From the NCBI RefSeq assembly GCF_963576615.1, contig NC_088708.1, positions 29,333,191-29,397,190 on the forward strand: a DNA stretch of 64,000 bases, written 5' to 3'. Positions within the stretch are counted from its first letter, which is position 1; every line of letters starts with the position of its first letter. Made by a program: the position numbers and the translations under genes. The notes below the pieces were generated by a model that saw nothing but the letters and a program-made list of their open reading frames with translations, made no database searches and was not told the DNA's origin. Shown piece by piece: positions 36,501-52,377 of the stretch. This DNA comes from Watersipora subatra (taxonomy: Eukaryota > Bryozoa > Gymnolaemata > Cheilostomatida > Watersiporidae).

Positions 36501-39500
36501 TGAATCTATCTTTTCTTCTAATGTTTGTTTCAACAAGTCACCTTTCATAAAATCATAAAAATGATTTTAAGTGTGTTTAGTTCAATCTTATTGTTAGATA
36601 AAACAACAAGTTCATCAAATATACCATTTGCGCGCATAGCATTTTCAGATAACTCAGCAAGTATGCTTTCTAGAGTCTCAACGGAATCAAGTGGCTCAAC
36701 GTTGCTATAAACATCATCTAACACGCGTTGACTTTTAAAAATCTCTTTTGAAAGGGTTACACGTTATAGTATTGCACTATTGCTTTTAGCAATAGCAGTT
36801 AAAGTTTTAGGTCTAGATGACCTTCTGAGATTACAACTGTGACAATTGGGAGATGCACTCTCGTTAATCAATTGTTCACTAGCTTCCGGGTTATTTCTAA
36901 CATGTAAGGTGTTTTCTAAAAGTACACTCTGAGTCGATTCTGACTCGCTAGCTACGCCAGACTCAATTGGGTTACTGGATTTATCTTCCATTATGCTACT
37001 AAAATAATCATGCTTTTAGATTACTCGCTTTGAGTTAACTATGCAACAAGCTGCAAGCAATGCAAAATATTGAAGTGACCTGCACGATGGACCAGCCGAA
37101 CAAACCAATGCAAACACTGGCAACTGACACCCTAAGGGTGGGTCAATGAACACGAATGAAATGATCAAGAAACCAAATTCGTCAAACAACAAATACGCAA
37201 CGGTGATGCAATGACAGCGCTCATCGCACTGCCGCGCCGAACCACGTACTCAGCTGCTGAGTTTACAAGTAGGGTCAACAAAATAATCTAACTGAAACTA
37301 ACATAAAACTAAAAACAAAACAAATATTAAAAATTATTTTCCATAGTTGCAGTCAATACTACGAAGTAGTGATTGTTACTTTGGCTTCGCAGTGCAAGTA
37401 TAACGTTCGTAACTTTTGTAGGGTTCGTTTTTGACAGGTCTAAACTAAATGTCACTTAGCTGTGAAAAGGGGGTAGAGACGACTCCGGTGTGTAGGCTGA
37501 AGTACTGATGTAAGCAGAAAACTAAGTGGCGTCAGATTGGCTCTTTGTTGATAGGTTAAGTTGAATTACAAGTTAGTTGGCCGTATAAACTTTTGATGGC
37601 TAGACAAACGTTACTGTTTGCTCTGGCTTGAGAGGAAGACTTCACTAATTTCTCCGGCTTGAGAGGAAGACTTCACTAATTTCTCCGGCTTGAGAGGAAG
37701 ACTTCACTAATTTCTCCGACTTGAGAGGAAGACTTCGCTATATCGAATTGATATTTGCTAGACTTTGACTAACTAGTAAACTGTTCACAACTAAGAAGGC
37801 TTGGATCTTTACTGATGAGTGTGGGGTACTTTATTTCACTGACACTAACATCACACCAATGTCACCGTGAAGTCTAAAATTACATAGCACAAATCACACT
37901 AATGTAAAATCACACATGTAAAACTTTTAAAACAACATTCAATACAAGAAAAAATGTAAACGAGTGTTAGCAGTTAAAATATAATAAAATGTAAAAAGAC
38001 ATGCACTACTAACCTTTGCCTCCTTTACTATTAAATCTTGACTCTCAAAATGACCATAAAATGGATCGCACTGTAAGCTAAAATATTTAGTCGAACGCAT
38101 TTTCGACAGACAGCAAAATGCTTGTTGTCTAACTGAATAGTCCAAACTGACTGAGCACCCTGAGTGGATGGTTTAAGGGGGCAAGAATTTAAAATGTGTC
38201 AGTACACCAGAAAGTCACGTTCCCATTGGTCAACAAAACTGGCCCGAAGAAATCCAATCCAATCCTATTCAAACACACATCCACGGGGTGACAATAACCA
38301 GAGAAGCACTAATCCATTCAGGCAGACCACAAATAGATCCGCACCAAACAGTTGCATAATGCACACAGCTTGTTACATAACCTTTTGTACCATGACAGAA
38401 ACGGAACACCAGTGCAAATGCCTGCAAATCAGAAACATTTACAGGTAAAGTAGCGAGTGTTGGAACCACTTGATGATTTCTTAACAGTTTTTCAATAAAA
38501 ATTTCTTACTTAGAACGTAGTTTTACCAATTCTCATGGCAAATTAAGGATCAGGCGAATTGTGCAAAATAGACACAGAATAACAAGTACAAAATTATACG
38601 GTAGTAGTATCTATCGACCTTTGATCTTTTTAAGTTAAAGGTAACAATGTTTATACTTTCTGACAAATCCAAAATAGTTTCTAAGTTTACCAAAAAACGT
38701 ATACATACGTGTAGGTATATCTGTCTCCTTTTTGAGATTTCAAAATCGAGTGAGCTATAATTGTAATCATAAAATGTGCTTTGGTGCAGCCGAACAAGTT
38801 TATAGATCACAGATAATATACAAGTGTGTACTATTAAGGTATGTACAACCTACATAACTGTACATGTAATAAGGTGCTGAGTACCAAGTCTACACTCATC
38901 AAGATAGAATGATTCTTAATCACCGTGGGTGGCTTGCAAAGTCATTACTTTTCTTTATGTATGGTGAAATCACTCAGACTTGAGACAGTCTAGAAAGTGC
39001 AGAAATTAATGTCTTTCAAATGGCATATTGCCCTACATTACGTTGATATTAAATATTCATAAGCGCATACTGACGTCATGTAATCTCCAGTTGTTAATTA
39101 CGTAGGTAGCCTTACATTAAGTACGCGATATCTGCAATACCTGCTTCTTGGGCTTGCTGCGACAGCATCCACAACAGCAGACGGTAGCGTAAGCAAACCT
39201 AAAGATGTCAGCCATTATATCACCGACATTAGCCAAGCAGATCAACATGATTGGCATTCCCAAGATAGCATATGCGATACAGACCAGACGACCCCACGGT
39301 GTCTTGGGTGCAATAACTCCATACCCTGTAAAAAGTTACATTCTGGGTTATCTAGACAAGAATGCATAAACATAGGCTAGCAATGCTGCCATGAGTTGAC
39401 CATAAGATGTAAGTCTAACAGCTTATAAACACTGCTGTGAATACTCAGTGAAATTGTATGAAAATTATGCTTTCCGAGTTATCAAAGCACCGTGTTAGTG

Positions 39501-42500
39501 TCTATAGTCAGTAAACACTATACGAGATGATTTTAAATTTGACCTGCTCATGCAATACAATAATAAAAATATTAAGAAGTTATGGTGCCTGTACTATTTA
39601 TCGTGTCAACTGAAATCTTTGTGAGTTTTGGAATAGCATGTCTTCTATGAACAGGTAAGTTTTCTGTGTAGCTTTTACCGTAGTGCTGTCTGTTTTAACC
39701 CACCAAACGATGTCAAAAGGCTACTTGCTCAGTTACACTCTAAGCCTCATTCACGCTGAAGCATCATACAAGGAAAAGGCATATTATTTCATACTTATAC
39801 CAGTAAGCCTGGCGTTGACAGGGATTGATTTCATTTCTAATCAGATAGCCTGCAGGTGGGTGTATAAGAGGCGGGTTCTCAGGAACCAGACAGAGTTTTG
39901 AAACCAAATATTTTCAGCGACATGTTGGAAGGCACAGAGCATAAACATGTGAAGTTTGGATGAAATCAGCCAAAAAAATAGGGAAACGCATACTGTTTAT
40001 GCATACTAACACATGCGCGCGCACGCACACACACACACACATACACACACCACACCACACACACACACGCACGTACACACACACACATGCACATACACAC
40101 ACGCTCACACACATACACGCATGCATGCACATACACATGCACACATAGATATACACACGCACCTTTGCAAATATACACATACACAGACACACGCACACAC
40201 ATACACACATGCAAACACACATATACACACACATGCACACACCCTCACACACATACACACGCATGTACACACCCTCACACGCATGTACACACCCTCACAC
40301 GCATACGTACGCATACACACGCATACCCACGCATGCACACACCCACACACGCATACACACACCCTCACATGCATGTACACACCCTCACACGCATGCACAC
40401 ACCCTCACACGCATGTACACACCCTCACACGCATGTACACACCCTCACACGCATACGTACGCATACACACGCATACACACGCATGTACACACCCTCACAC
40501 GCATGTACACACCCTCACACGCATACACACGCATGCACATGCATGCACACACCCTCACACGCATGCACACGCATGCACACACACGCAACGGCAAAACAAG
40601 ATTTATTAATATAGATTATTGAAAGGAGTCTAACAGTATAGCTAGACACACCATGTGTTATGTTGTGTCATGAATTGCAAGAGCAACTGGAAGCAAATGA
40701 AAAACTTCAGTGATTGAATTCTACTAGTTATTTGTGTAATGATACCTTGTATTACTACTCGTGGTAACTTCAAGTTTCAACTAGTTCTTGCAATAGCACT
40801 AAACACTAGCGATAATATGCACTGCCTTCACTTATGACTCTTTCTACTGGCTGTAGTTTTACCACTTGTGAAACACAACTAACTTTACTAGCTACTACAG
40901 ATCTACATCACAGTCAACATGAGAAAGGTCTTCAGCTCTATCCCTGGTTAGAACATTATAAGCAAAACGGAATCAATTGCTCCTGTGCAAAAGTGGAACA
41001 TGCATTACAACATACTGAATGGGAGAGTTGTTTACCCCTGACATCATTGATAGTTGTAATTATGACGTATATAAATGAGAACAAAAGGAAAGACTTGAAG
41101 ATTTGATATTCTATAAATGGCTGATTATCCTATAATAGTTGTGACAGTAGCTGACTGACTAACCTATGTAGTAGCGACAGTAGATGGCTTATTAACCATA
41201 GTAGTGACAGTAGCTGACTGACTAACCTATGTAGTAGTGACAGTAGATGGCTGATTAACTATAGTAGTGACAGTAGCTGACTGGCTAACTTATGTAGTAG
41301 TTACAATAGCTGACTGACTAACCTATAGTAGTAGTGACAGTAGATGGCAGACTAACCTAAAGTAGTAGTGACAGTAAATGACTGACAAACGAATAGTTGT
41401 AGTGGCAGTAGATAACTGACTAACTTAGAGTAGCTGTGATAGTAGATAACTGATTACCCTATAGTAGTAGTGAAAGTAAATGACTAACTAACATATAATA
41501 GTGGTGACAGTAAATAACAGACTAACCTATAGTAGTAGTGAAAGTAGATGACGAACATATAATAGCAGTGACAGTAGATAACAGACTAACCTATAGTAGT
41601 AGTGACAGTCATTGCAAAGACTAGTGAGCCTGACCATGACCAAGCGTACTGCGGTCCTCCAGGCATCCCTAGCTCTGAGCAGTTCTTGCTGACATTGTAG
41701 TTCACGTCAAGGACACTGAGCGAAAAGCTCTCAAGGATTTGACTGTAGTCTTTTCTAATGATTGCAGACCCTCCTTGTTTCTGCAATGCGCCATCAGCTA
41801 TCCTCTTTGCCACACTTAACATTAGGGTTGTGGTCGCATTTTCCGCTCTCTCGTAATTTTCCGCCCCCGTAAAGCATGTTTGCTCTTCGTTGTACTTCTC
41901 CAAATGTGTAAAAATAGACGCTCCAATCAGTTGATATGCGAAGTTAATTAAAAAAAGGCCCGCAGTTGAAAAAATAAACTGTATCGATTTTCGACAGATT
42001 GCTTTGCATCCATCTTTAGTCTCTGTAGGACTATCCTCCTTCTAAAAATAAAGCTTAGAATGTCTATCACTTTTTCAGTATAAAGTTAATGACAAAATCT
42101 TTTTTTGTTTGCAAAAGTCCTCTTACATTGATGACAAAACACACATAACATAATTAAATCTACGTACATTGCAAATTTTTTATATTTTTATTCAGTTTTC
42201 AAAAGCTTCATTAAATATTTTATTTGAGATTAATCATAAATACTGTGTATAATGTTGTTTTCAAACCAGAAGCTTTTGTTCAAACCTGCAATAGTAGCCA
42301 TATGAGCGATCAGAGAATATGACATAGTTTTAATGTATGTCAGTTTAAAAGGTCTCTTCTATGATAGCAAATAGAACAAAGGAGTGCTTTATTAAGCATT
42401 ACAAAATGGTTGGCTCGCTTTAGCTCATTTTTATCAAATCAGCTTATCTGTTGATTAATAACAGCTATAAAACCAAATTGACTCGTGTGATAGAAAGAAT

Positions 42501-43082
42501 AACATGTAAAAAAATGATTAATATACTCGTAAAAAAAACTAACATATTAGCAAAGAGACTAACATAATATTAAGGAAACCAGAATATAGCAAATAAAAAA
42601 ATGCTAACAAAACCACTAATATAGCTTCAAAGTGACCAATACACTAGTAAGGTGAATAACATGCTAGTAAGGTGACTAACGTGCTAGTAAGGTGATTAAC
42701 ATGCTAGTAAGGTGACTAACGTGCTAGTAAGTGACCAACATGCTAGTAAAATAAATAAAATAATATGCAAACAAATCCTCACATTAACAATAAACTTGGT
42801 AATTCAAAGCAATGTTTCAAGCTAACAAGCAATGTAAAAAAATATCGTATCACCTTGCCATATTCTTTACTACAGCAAAATACTATGAACGAACTTAAAA
42901 TGTTGCTTTCCATGTTGCTCTTGATTACCATAAAATCTATTCTTGTTTGCTCCTTGACACGGAGTCATAATTCACTTATCTTTTAATTAAGCAAAGCAAA
43001 CAGGCAGCAGATAGGTAATTAAAAAATATACAAACAAACGTACCGCTGAAGCAGCTTCTTCTACGCTGTCTTTGGTTGCCAT
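27319..43082 (-). CDS. K2P gene A: two-pore-domain potassium channel, 407 aa, six exons
   Basis: K2P channels carry background K+ leak; two subunits form one pore in the plasma membrane. Exons: 43082-43044, 42041-41591, 39325-39141, 30532-30367, 28164-27986, 27522-27319; the phases fit throughout (1224 nt with stop). M1 is about residues 33-58, followed by an extracellular cap with cysteines; P1 filter TIGYG is 162-166 and M2 about 177-199. A cysteine cluster (CCCGCCR) and an acidic loop (248-265) precede M3 (268-292); P2 filter TIGFGD is 311-316; M4 runs about 334-358 with MCFQLMQDEIVAK after it, then a short K/E/P-rich tail. Closest kin are genes B and C next door. The general look fits the large invertebrate TWK/KCNK set; I do not assign a subfamily. 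Intron 3 is 8.6 kb because it hosts an LTR element. The last intron is shifted 7 nt relative to B and C. Confidence 0.96.
27986..28164 (-). CDS. K2P A exon 5: M3 end, P2, M4 start
   Basis: The acceptor is TGATTGTAG|CTTTTA and the donor TATCAG|GTACTT. It holds the second filter STIGFGD. Confidence 0.95.
28697..29002. repeat. 39-bp minisatellite, about 8 copies (K2P A intron 4)
   Basis: The unit contains GACAGACTGCTCTCCAGT and TCTGGCCATTAAAACCA. A 39-bp period keeps one frame open on the minus strand (13-residue repeat MARPLESSLSLVL), which is a product of the period and not evidence of a gene. Confidence 0.9.
29003..30366. other. Remainder of K2P A intron 4
   Basis: About 1.4 kb with no exon seen. 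Opposed short frames at 29.85-30.17 kb and the TTTACACTATATTGCCGTAT word near 29.73 kb look like part of an old DNA element, but I cannot find its other end. Confidence 0.4.
30367..30532 (-). CDS. K2P A exon 4: acidic loop, M3 start
   Basis: The acceptor is CTGATACAG|CAAGAT and the donor TTCT|GTGAGT. It encodes a run of Asp/Glu followed by DITVPLTISMLVLF. Confidence 0.95.
30641..31344 (-). repeat. 3' LTR of the BEL/Pao-type element
   Basis: 704 bp partner of the 5' LTR. It is preceded (minus strand) by a polypurine tract and followed by the GGTAA duplication, 104 bp from K2P A exon 4. Confidence 0.88.
31866..34671. repeat. 402-bp tandem repeat, 7 copies, with 804-bp higher-order period
   Basis: Units start with CTTGAGC(A/G)TTCTCTGCTT at 31866, 32267, 32670, 33071, 33474, 33872 and 34275. 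Copies 2 and 4 share variants (GTTCATCTATC, AGCTGTTATAGCTC, GTTCAAGAAATG), while copies 3 and 5 share others (GCTAGTGAC, AGCTGTTGTGGCTC, GTTCAGGAAATG), so a two-unit block was duplicated. Each unit holds an A-run next to a T-rich stretch. It lies inside the LTR element between gag and the 3' LTR. On the plus strand the first unit contributes to a 107-codon open frame (31720-32043) with one hydrophobic stretch and no recognised family. Confidence 0.93.
34830..36991 (-). pseudogene. gag remnant of the BEL/Pao-type element
   Basis: It has the usual parts of a BEL/Pao gag: an N-terminal region with RRSSRPKTLTA, a coiled-coil stretch rich in Glu/Gln/Leu, a middle domain and a cysteine/histidine knuckle block near 35.3-35.4 kb. 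The region is broken, with about four or five breaks, and is treated as a fossil. The open frames on the plus strand opposite it are shadows. Confidence 0.8.
37618..37738. repeat. 31-bp repeat, about 4 copies, next to the 5' LTR
   Basis: The unit contains GGCTTGAGAGGAAGACTTCA and CTAATTTCTCC. It occupies the leader region of the LTR element directly inside the 5' LTR. Confidence 0.85.
37739..38443 (-). repeat. 5' LTR of the BEL/Pao-type element
   Basis: 705 bp, near-identical to 30641-31344 apart from a few small indels and about 40 base differences. The outer flank carries the GGTAA duplication. Confidence 0.88.
39141..39325 (-). CDS. K2P A exon 3: filter 1 end, M2
   Basis: The acceptor is TTTTTACAG|GGTATGG and the donor AAGCAG|GTATTG. 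It encodes YGVIAPKTPWGRLVC, M2 with LANVGD, and a CCCGCC cluster. Confidence 0.95.
40017..40590. repeat. CA/ACACGC-rich microsatellite (K2P A intron 3/2 side)
   Basis: About 570 bp of CACACA, ACACGCATG and ACACCCTCACACGCATG words, with the second half organised in longer units around CACACCCTCACACGCATG. It lies in the intron between the P1 and M2 exons. Open frames of up to about 200 codons on both strands are products of the repeat. Confidence 0.97.
41112..41609. repeat. About 34-bp minisatellite built on the K2P A P1-exon end and 5' splice site
   Basis: About 14 units of the form ACTAACCTATAGTAGTAGTG followed by ACAGTAGATAACTG (plus strand). The rightmost unit runs into the exon: 41591-41609 are the last 19 coding bases (minus strand ACTGTCACTACTACTATAG, encoding TVTTTI plus G), and the next bases GTTAGTC are the donor. 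Beyond the true site, at least five units keep an intact AG|GTTAG. Use of such a site would extend the exon into the in-frame TAG of GGT TAG right after the filter. Confidence 0.9.
41591..42041 (-). CDS. K2P A exon 2: M1, cap, P1
   Basis: The acceptor is TATTTTTAG|AAGGAG and the donor ACTATAG|GTTAGTC. It ends inside the first filter (TVTTTI plus one base of Gly). The last 19 coding bases are also the unit of the adjoining minisatellite. Confidence 0.95.
42528..42750. repeat. 20-bp minisatellite with leader, copy in K2P A intron 1
   Basis: The unit is GTGACTAACATGCTAGTAAG, about 6 copies, preceded by a leader (TAATATTAAGGAAAC, AATGCTAACAAAACCACTAA) that recurs at 47855-48000 in K2P B. Confidence 0.85.
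43044..43082 (-). CDS. K2P A exon 1
   Basis: ATG plus 12 codons (MATKDSVEEAASA). The donor is GCG|GTACGT. The start is supported by matching tiny first exons in genes B and C. Confidence 0.85.
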
Positions 43083-44685
43083 CTCTAACTGTTGATAGCT
43101 CAAAAGTTTGCTGACGTATTGTCGTTATTCGTTTCCAATCTACTCCGATTCATACCAAGCTCACAAATGTTATCATTCAGACACGGTCTTTCATTTGATA
43201 TAATATTATACATCAACTATAATATTGATTTTTTAAAATTAAAACTGGAACTCATACATATTGCTATCAATGATAGTTTTACAACTTGCTTCTGTTTGCC
43301 GTAACATTAACCTCTAACATCAATACGCTACACTGTAGCTCTCAGAGATCAATAAAAGTATTATGAATAAAGACAATAAATTAAAGAGAAAATCAATTTT
43401 TGTAATCTACCATAACATGCAAAATAGAAACAGGAACCTGCATAAATGGTGGAACATTGACGCCAGCTGATGATTACATTATACACATGTGAGAGTGTTA
43501 ATGAACATGTCAAATGCTATGATCTGTTCCAAATAAAATTTGATTAAACTTATAAAAAATACTAAATATTTTATTAATATTACTTTTTAATGCATTGATC
43601 TCTAAATTTTTTAAAGATGAGCTGTAAATAGGTATAAAACTCATATTTCGTAAGTGCATTCTTAAAATAATCTTTATATTTATTTTAAAAAACTTTAACA
43701 CAGAAACACAAAGGAGGAAAAATGTATAGAAACACAAGATAACAATGACAGAGATAGATAAAATACGCTCCAGATGGACAAAATTTGCTTATGAAGGCTA
43801 TAATAATGACGTTCCTCTTTTGGTGAAGTCACAAGTAAAAGTCAGGAACATTACAAAAATATTATATGTTTTACATACATTTTTAGAATATTTTAACTCA
43901 ACACCACTTTCAACGCATATCATAGTCACACCACAATCATTTCTTATTTGAATATATGACTTGAACAGAGATCTATTCAATAAGTAGATTGGCTTATTCC
44001 ATAAAGCAAGCTTTAACAAAAAACTTGGAATTGTCCCCTTTTCAATGTTCAACTACCTGATCACGTAAAAGACATTTCTCTCGATCATATCACAAAATTA
44101 TAGATTTTATCACAGAAATTGCTTTGACAATTAGATCATTTTGAACAAATTTTATGTAACAAAAATGATAAATAAGAAAAATTATTAGACAGAGTACATG
44201 ATAAAACTCCATAATTGCACAAAATAATTATAATAAATGGTAAATGAAAGGAGATCCATGTGTTATGGACGGAAATTATTTAACGACTTCCATGAATATA
44301 TATCATCTTTGCTGTTGAAATTAACAAAAGAATAGAAACTCTGAAAAAATAATGTTGTGTTGTGGAAACAAACCTCAGAATCTACCACTTTTTAGATTAG
44401 TTGTATATTAATATTAATGCATGCATGTTGATCGCTAGTTCATAAGCACGCAGGATTAATATACAACTATCGCTAGTCATTAAGGTATTCAACATATGCC
44501 TCGATGCAAATATTGCAATACAGTTAGCCTGTTTAAATCTATTAAGGGATGATTTGTACCATTTTAACTGAAGCGATTCCAAGAAAATAGGAAATAAAAA
44601 GAGAATATTAAAAATTAAGTATGTGAGATATAGATCAGCTAAAGATGATGCTAAAAGGTATACGTATAAAACATAGGTCAGACAA
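43083..44685. other. Intergenic stretch between K2P B and K2P A
   Basis: 1.6 kb that must hold the K2P B 3' UTR and the K2P A promoter and 5' UTR. The dispersed repeat at 44238-44548 lies in it. Short frames at 43.5-44.05 kb overlap on both strands and look like chance. Confidence 0.55.
44238..44548. repeat. 0.31 kb dispersed repeat, copy 1 (partner 57905-58217)
   Basis: It shares ATGAAAGGAGATCCATGTGT, TGTGGAAACAAACCTCAGA and TGCATGCATGTTGATC with 57905-58217; same direction, about 85% identity by eye. It sits about 140 bp past the K2P B stop, probably in its 3' UTR. Confidence 0.85.
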
Positions 44686-50270
<5,585 letters not shown>

Positions 50271-52162
50271 TTTTAACTAAACAAACTAAATGTTGTGTAA
50301 AAAAAACTTATTAGTGACAGATGTGGTATAAAACGTGTTCACTCATATTGATGGAACAGTAGCGAGGCCAGCGATTTGTATCAGTTCATCGCTAGATATA
50401 TTGATCTCCTGGCATATATGCTCGCAGCAAACAATAGATTTGTGATGCATAGAAAGAACTCCAGTAGCATTGCATAATTAATTATTCCATATTGATACGA
50501 ATTCAGTTCTGTACAATATTTGCCATAGAGACATGACAACAAAGACGAAAATATGGCATACGTAATACTAGAGTTCACAATTGATTTTTTCTTCTATAGC
50601 GACGATCAGCCAAACCATACTGACAGCAGGTGATGTCCAGCTCTGACACTTCAGTCATATTTCAACAAGTTCCTTTGCTTAAGATGATTTTTCTACTTTT
50701 ATAAAAAGTTGAATGCATCTTCATGCTCGACTAACACAAAGATACATAAAGAATTATTACCGAGCCATGTCATTTCAGCGAGCCATGTCATTTCAGCGTG
50801 TCGCTCTGAACATTTGATTACCGTTAAGGAGTTTTATAACTTTTAATTTCCTGAAAGGGTAATAATATCTAGGACACCAATTAGCCAATAAGTGACAGCA
50901 TTTATTGCGAGAGATATCTCTATGCGCCGAGTCTTAGAAGACAAGATTAGAAGTGTCTTTATCAACTGATTAAAAAGAATCAAAACTTTAGAGTGACTGT
51001 CAGCTTACGTTTGTTGACAATGGCAAACACAGAATGTGAGAAAAAATACAGAAAACAGTAATTACGTGAATCCCAAAACAAGAGTGAAATTTCAGACTTG
51101 AAAAATTGTATAAAAATGTATAAGTAATGCCATACAAAATCTTGTACATATAATATGACATTCCTGATAGAAAATAAAACAGCGTTCAAAACCTTTCTCT
51201 AAATGTTCCAACTAGGTTTGCTATGTTAGTTGATATCTTTGTTTCATTGGAAACCGAAATGCTTTCATTTCTTATGAATATCATGCTTTTAGCTGGCTCC
51301 AAATTTTGATCCTCAGCAATTCTATTTTATACTTTAAATAAACTATTATAAGAATGACCTATTACAGTATGATATGACCACTTAAGAATTAGTTGGTCAT
51401 ATCATACTGTATATGAAGCCTTAAGCTGTAGGCTTTCTGTTTTACAAAAACATTTGATTTTTGCTTTAACTGCATTGAAAAAGCTGAAAATAAACTTGTT
51501 TATTTGAGGGTGTATATCTGCTGTCCAGTACAAAAGATGTTATTGACACACAATTTTATAGTCACACAAACATGCATTACGTATTAAAATAACATCACGT
51601 TTCTCAACTCAATCAAAGATGCAGTAAACACACCGATACAATACTTTGTCACACGTGAATGCAACAGCTAAAAACCGCGAGGAAACAACAAATGTAATAT
51701 AATATGAAAAAATTAAAAGCGGAAAACCTTAAAAACATTCGTAATAACGTGTTTACATTGTAACAAAGACTTACAGCAAACCTTCTAGCTTCAGGCAAAT
51801 TCACGAGTGAAATTCAGTGGCTGTGAGGTTACTAAGGAGTGGTTCTGTATCGATCCAACATACTTAGCAAACAACACGAGTCCATAAAGATGCAAAATTC
51901 AAAACTCAAATAAGCAATATGTGAAACTTAAGATACAAACAAAAGATGACAATTAGCCTGAACAGTTTCAAGACAGCGATCGATACTTTAGCATATCAAA
52001 GAACTGATGCCGTGCTGCCAAGGCTATCATAAAATCAAACAACATTCATTCTACTTTAAGCTGTAAATATGAAAGACGCCAAAGCATAGCTGATGATGCC
52101 CGACGATAACCATCACTCCGTATGACCAAACTCTATTTACGTTGACGATCAACCATTAAAGA
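50271..52162. other. Intergenic stretch between K2P C and K2P B
   Basis: 1.9 kb that should contain the K2P C 3' UTR and the K2P B promoter. It holds a perfect 17-bp hairpin (51364-51410) and a 17-bp duplication (CGAGCCATGTCATTTCA, about 50.76 kb). No exon is seen. Confidence 0.55.
51364..51410. repeat. Perfect hairpin, 17-bp stem
   Basis: ACAGTATGATATGACCA at 51364-51380 and its exact reverse complement at 51394-51410, with a 13-nt loop. It lies about 0.75 kb beyond the K2P C stop. Confidence 0.85.
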
Positions 52163-52377
52163 TTAAGGATTTGCTCTCTTCCGTAAACGAGCGGGTGTGC
52201 CGCTCCTCATAACTATCGTAGCCTTTGTCAAGGACCTCTGCAGCTTTGGAGGCTCGAGCAACTCTTCCTCATTTTCGGTCTCAGAGCTGTGGACTCCACA
52301 CTTGCTTGTCAACCAATCAACTTTAGCGTATATCTCATCAACCATAAGTTGAAAGCACATGGAAATGGTGGCCATAC
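52163..52377 (-). CDS. K2P C exon 6: M4 end and tail
   Basis: The acceptor is TTTGTTTCAG|GTATGGC. It encodes MATISMCFQLMVDEIYAK and a tail of about 50 residues, stop TAA. Confidence 0.95.

Larger units (their letters stand above)
30641..38443 (-). mobile_element. LTR retrotransposon of BEL/Pao type, gag-only, broken
   Basis: A 7.8 kb fossil in intron 3 of K2P gene A, on the same strand as the gene. Its two LTRs (30641-31344 and 37739-38443) are flanked by a 5-bp target duplication GGTAA (30636-30640 and 38444-38448). On the minus strand the LTR begins TGTAAATG, and a purine-rich GGTGGGAG sits just before the 3' LTR, fixing the orientation. A gag-like region covers 34830-36991. I see no protease, reverse transcriptase or integrase; a 402-bp tandem array fills the space between gag and the 3' LTR. 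It would have depended on partner elements. LTR divergence by eye is about 5-6%, so the insertion is neither fresh nor ancient. Confidence 0.88.

Noticed and set aside
35233-36710. Plus-strand frames of 61-80 codons
   Set aside because: They lie opposite the gag fossil and are shadows of it.
39914-40622. Several open frames of 90-198 codons on both strands rich in His/Thr or Cys/Val
   Set aside because: They are translations of the CA/ACACGC microsatellite and have no codon structure.
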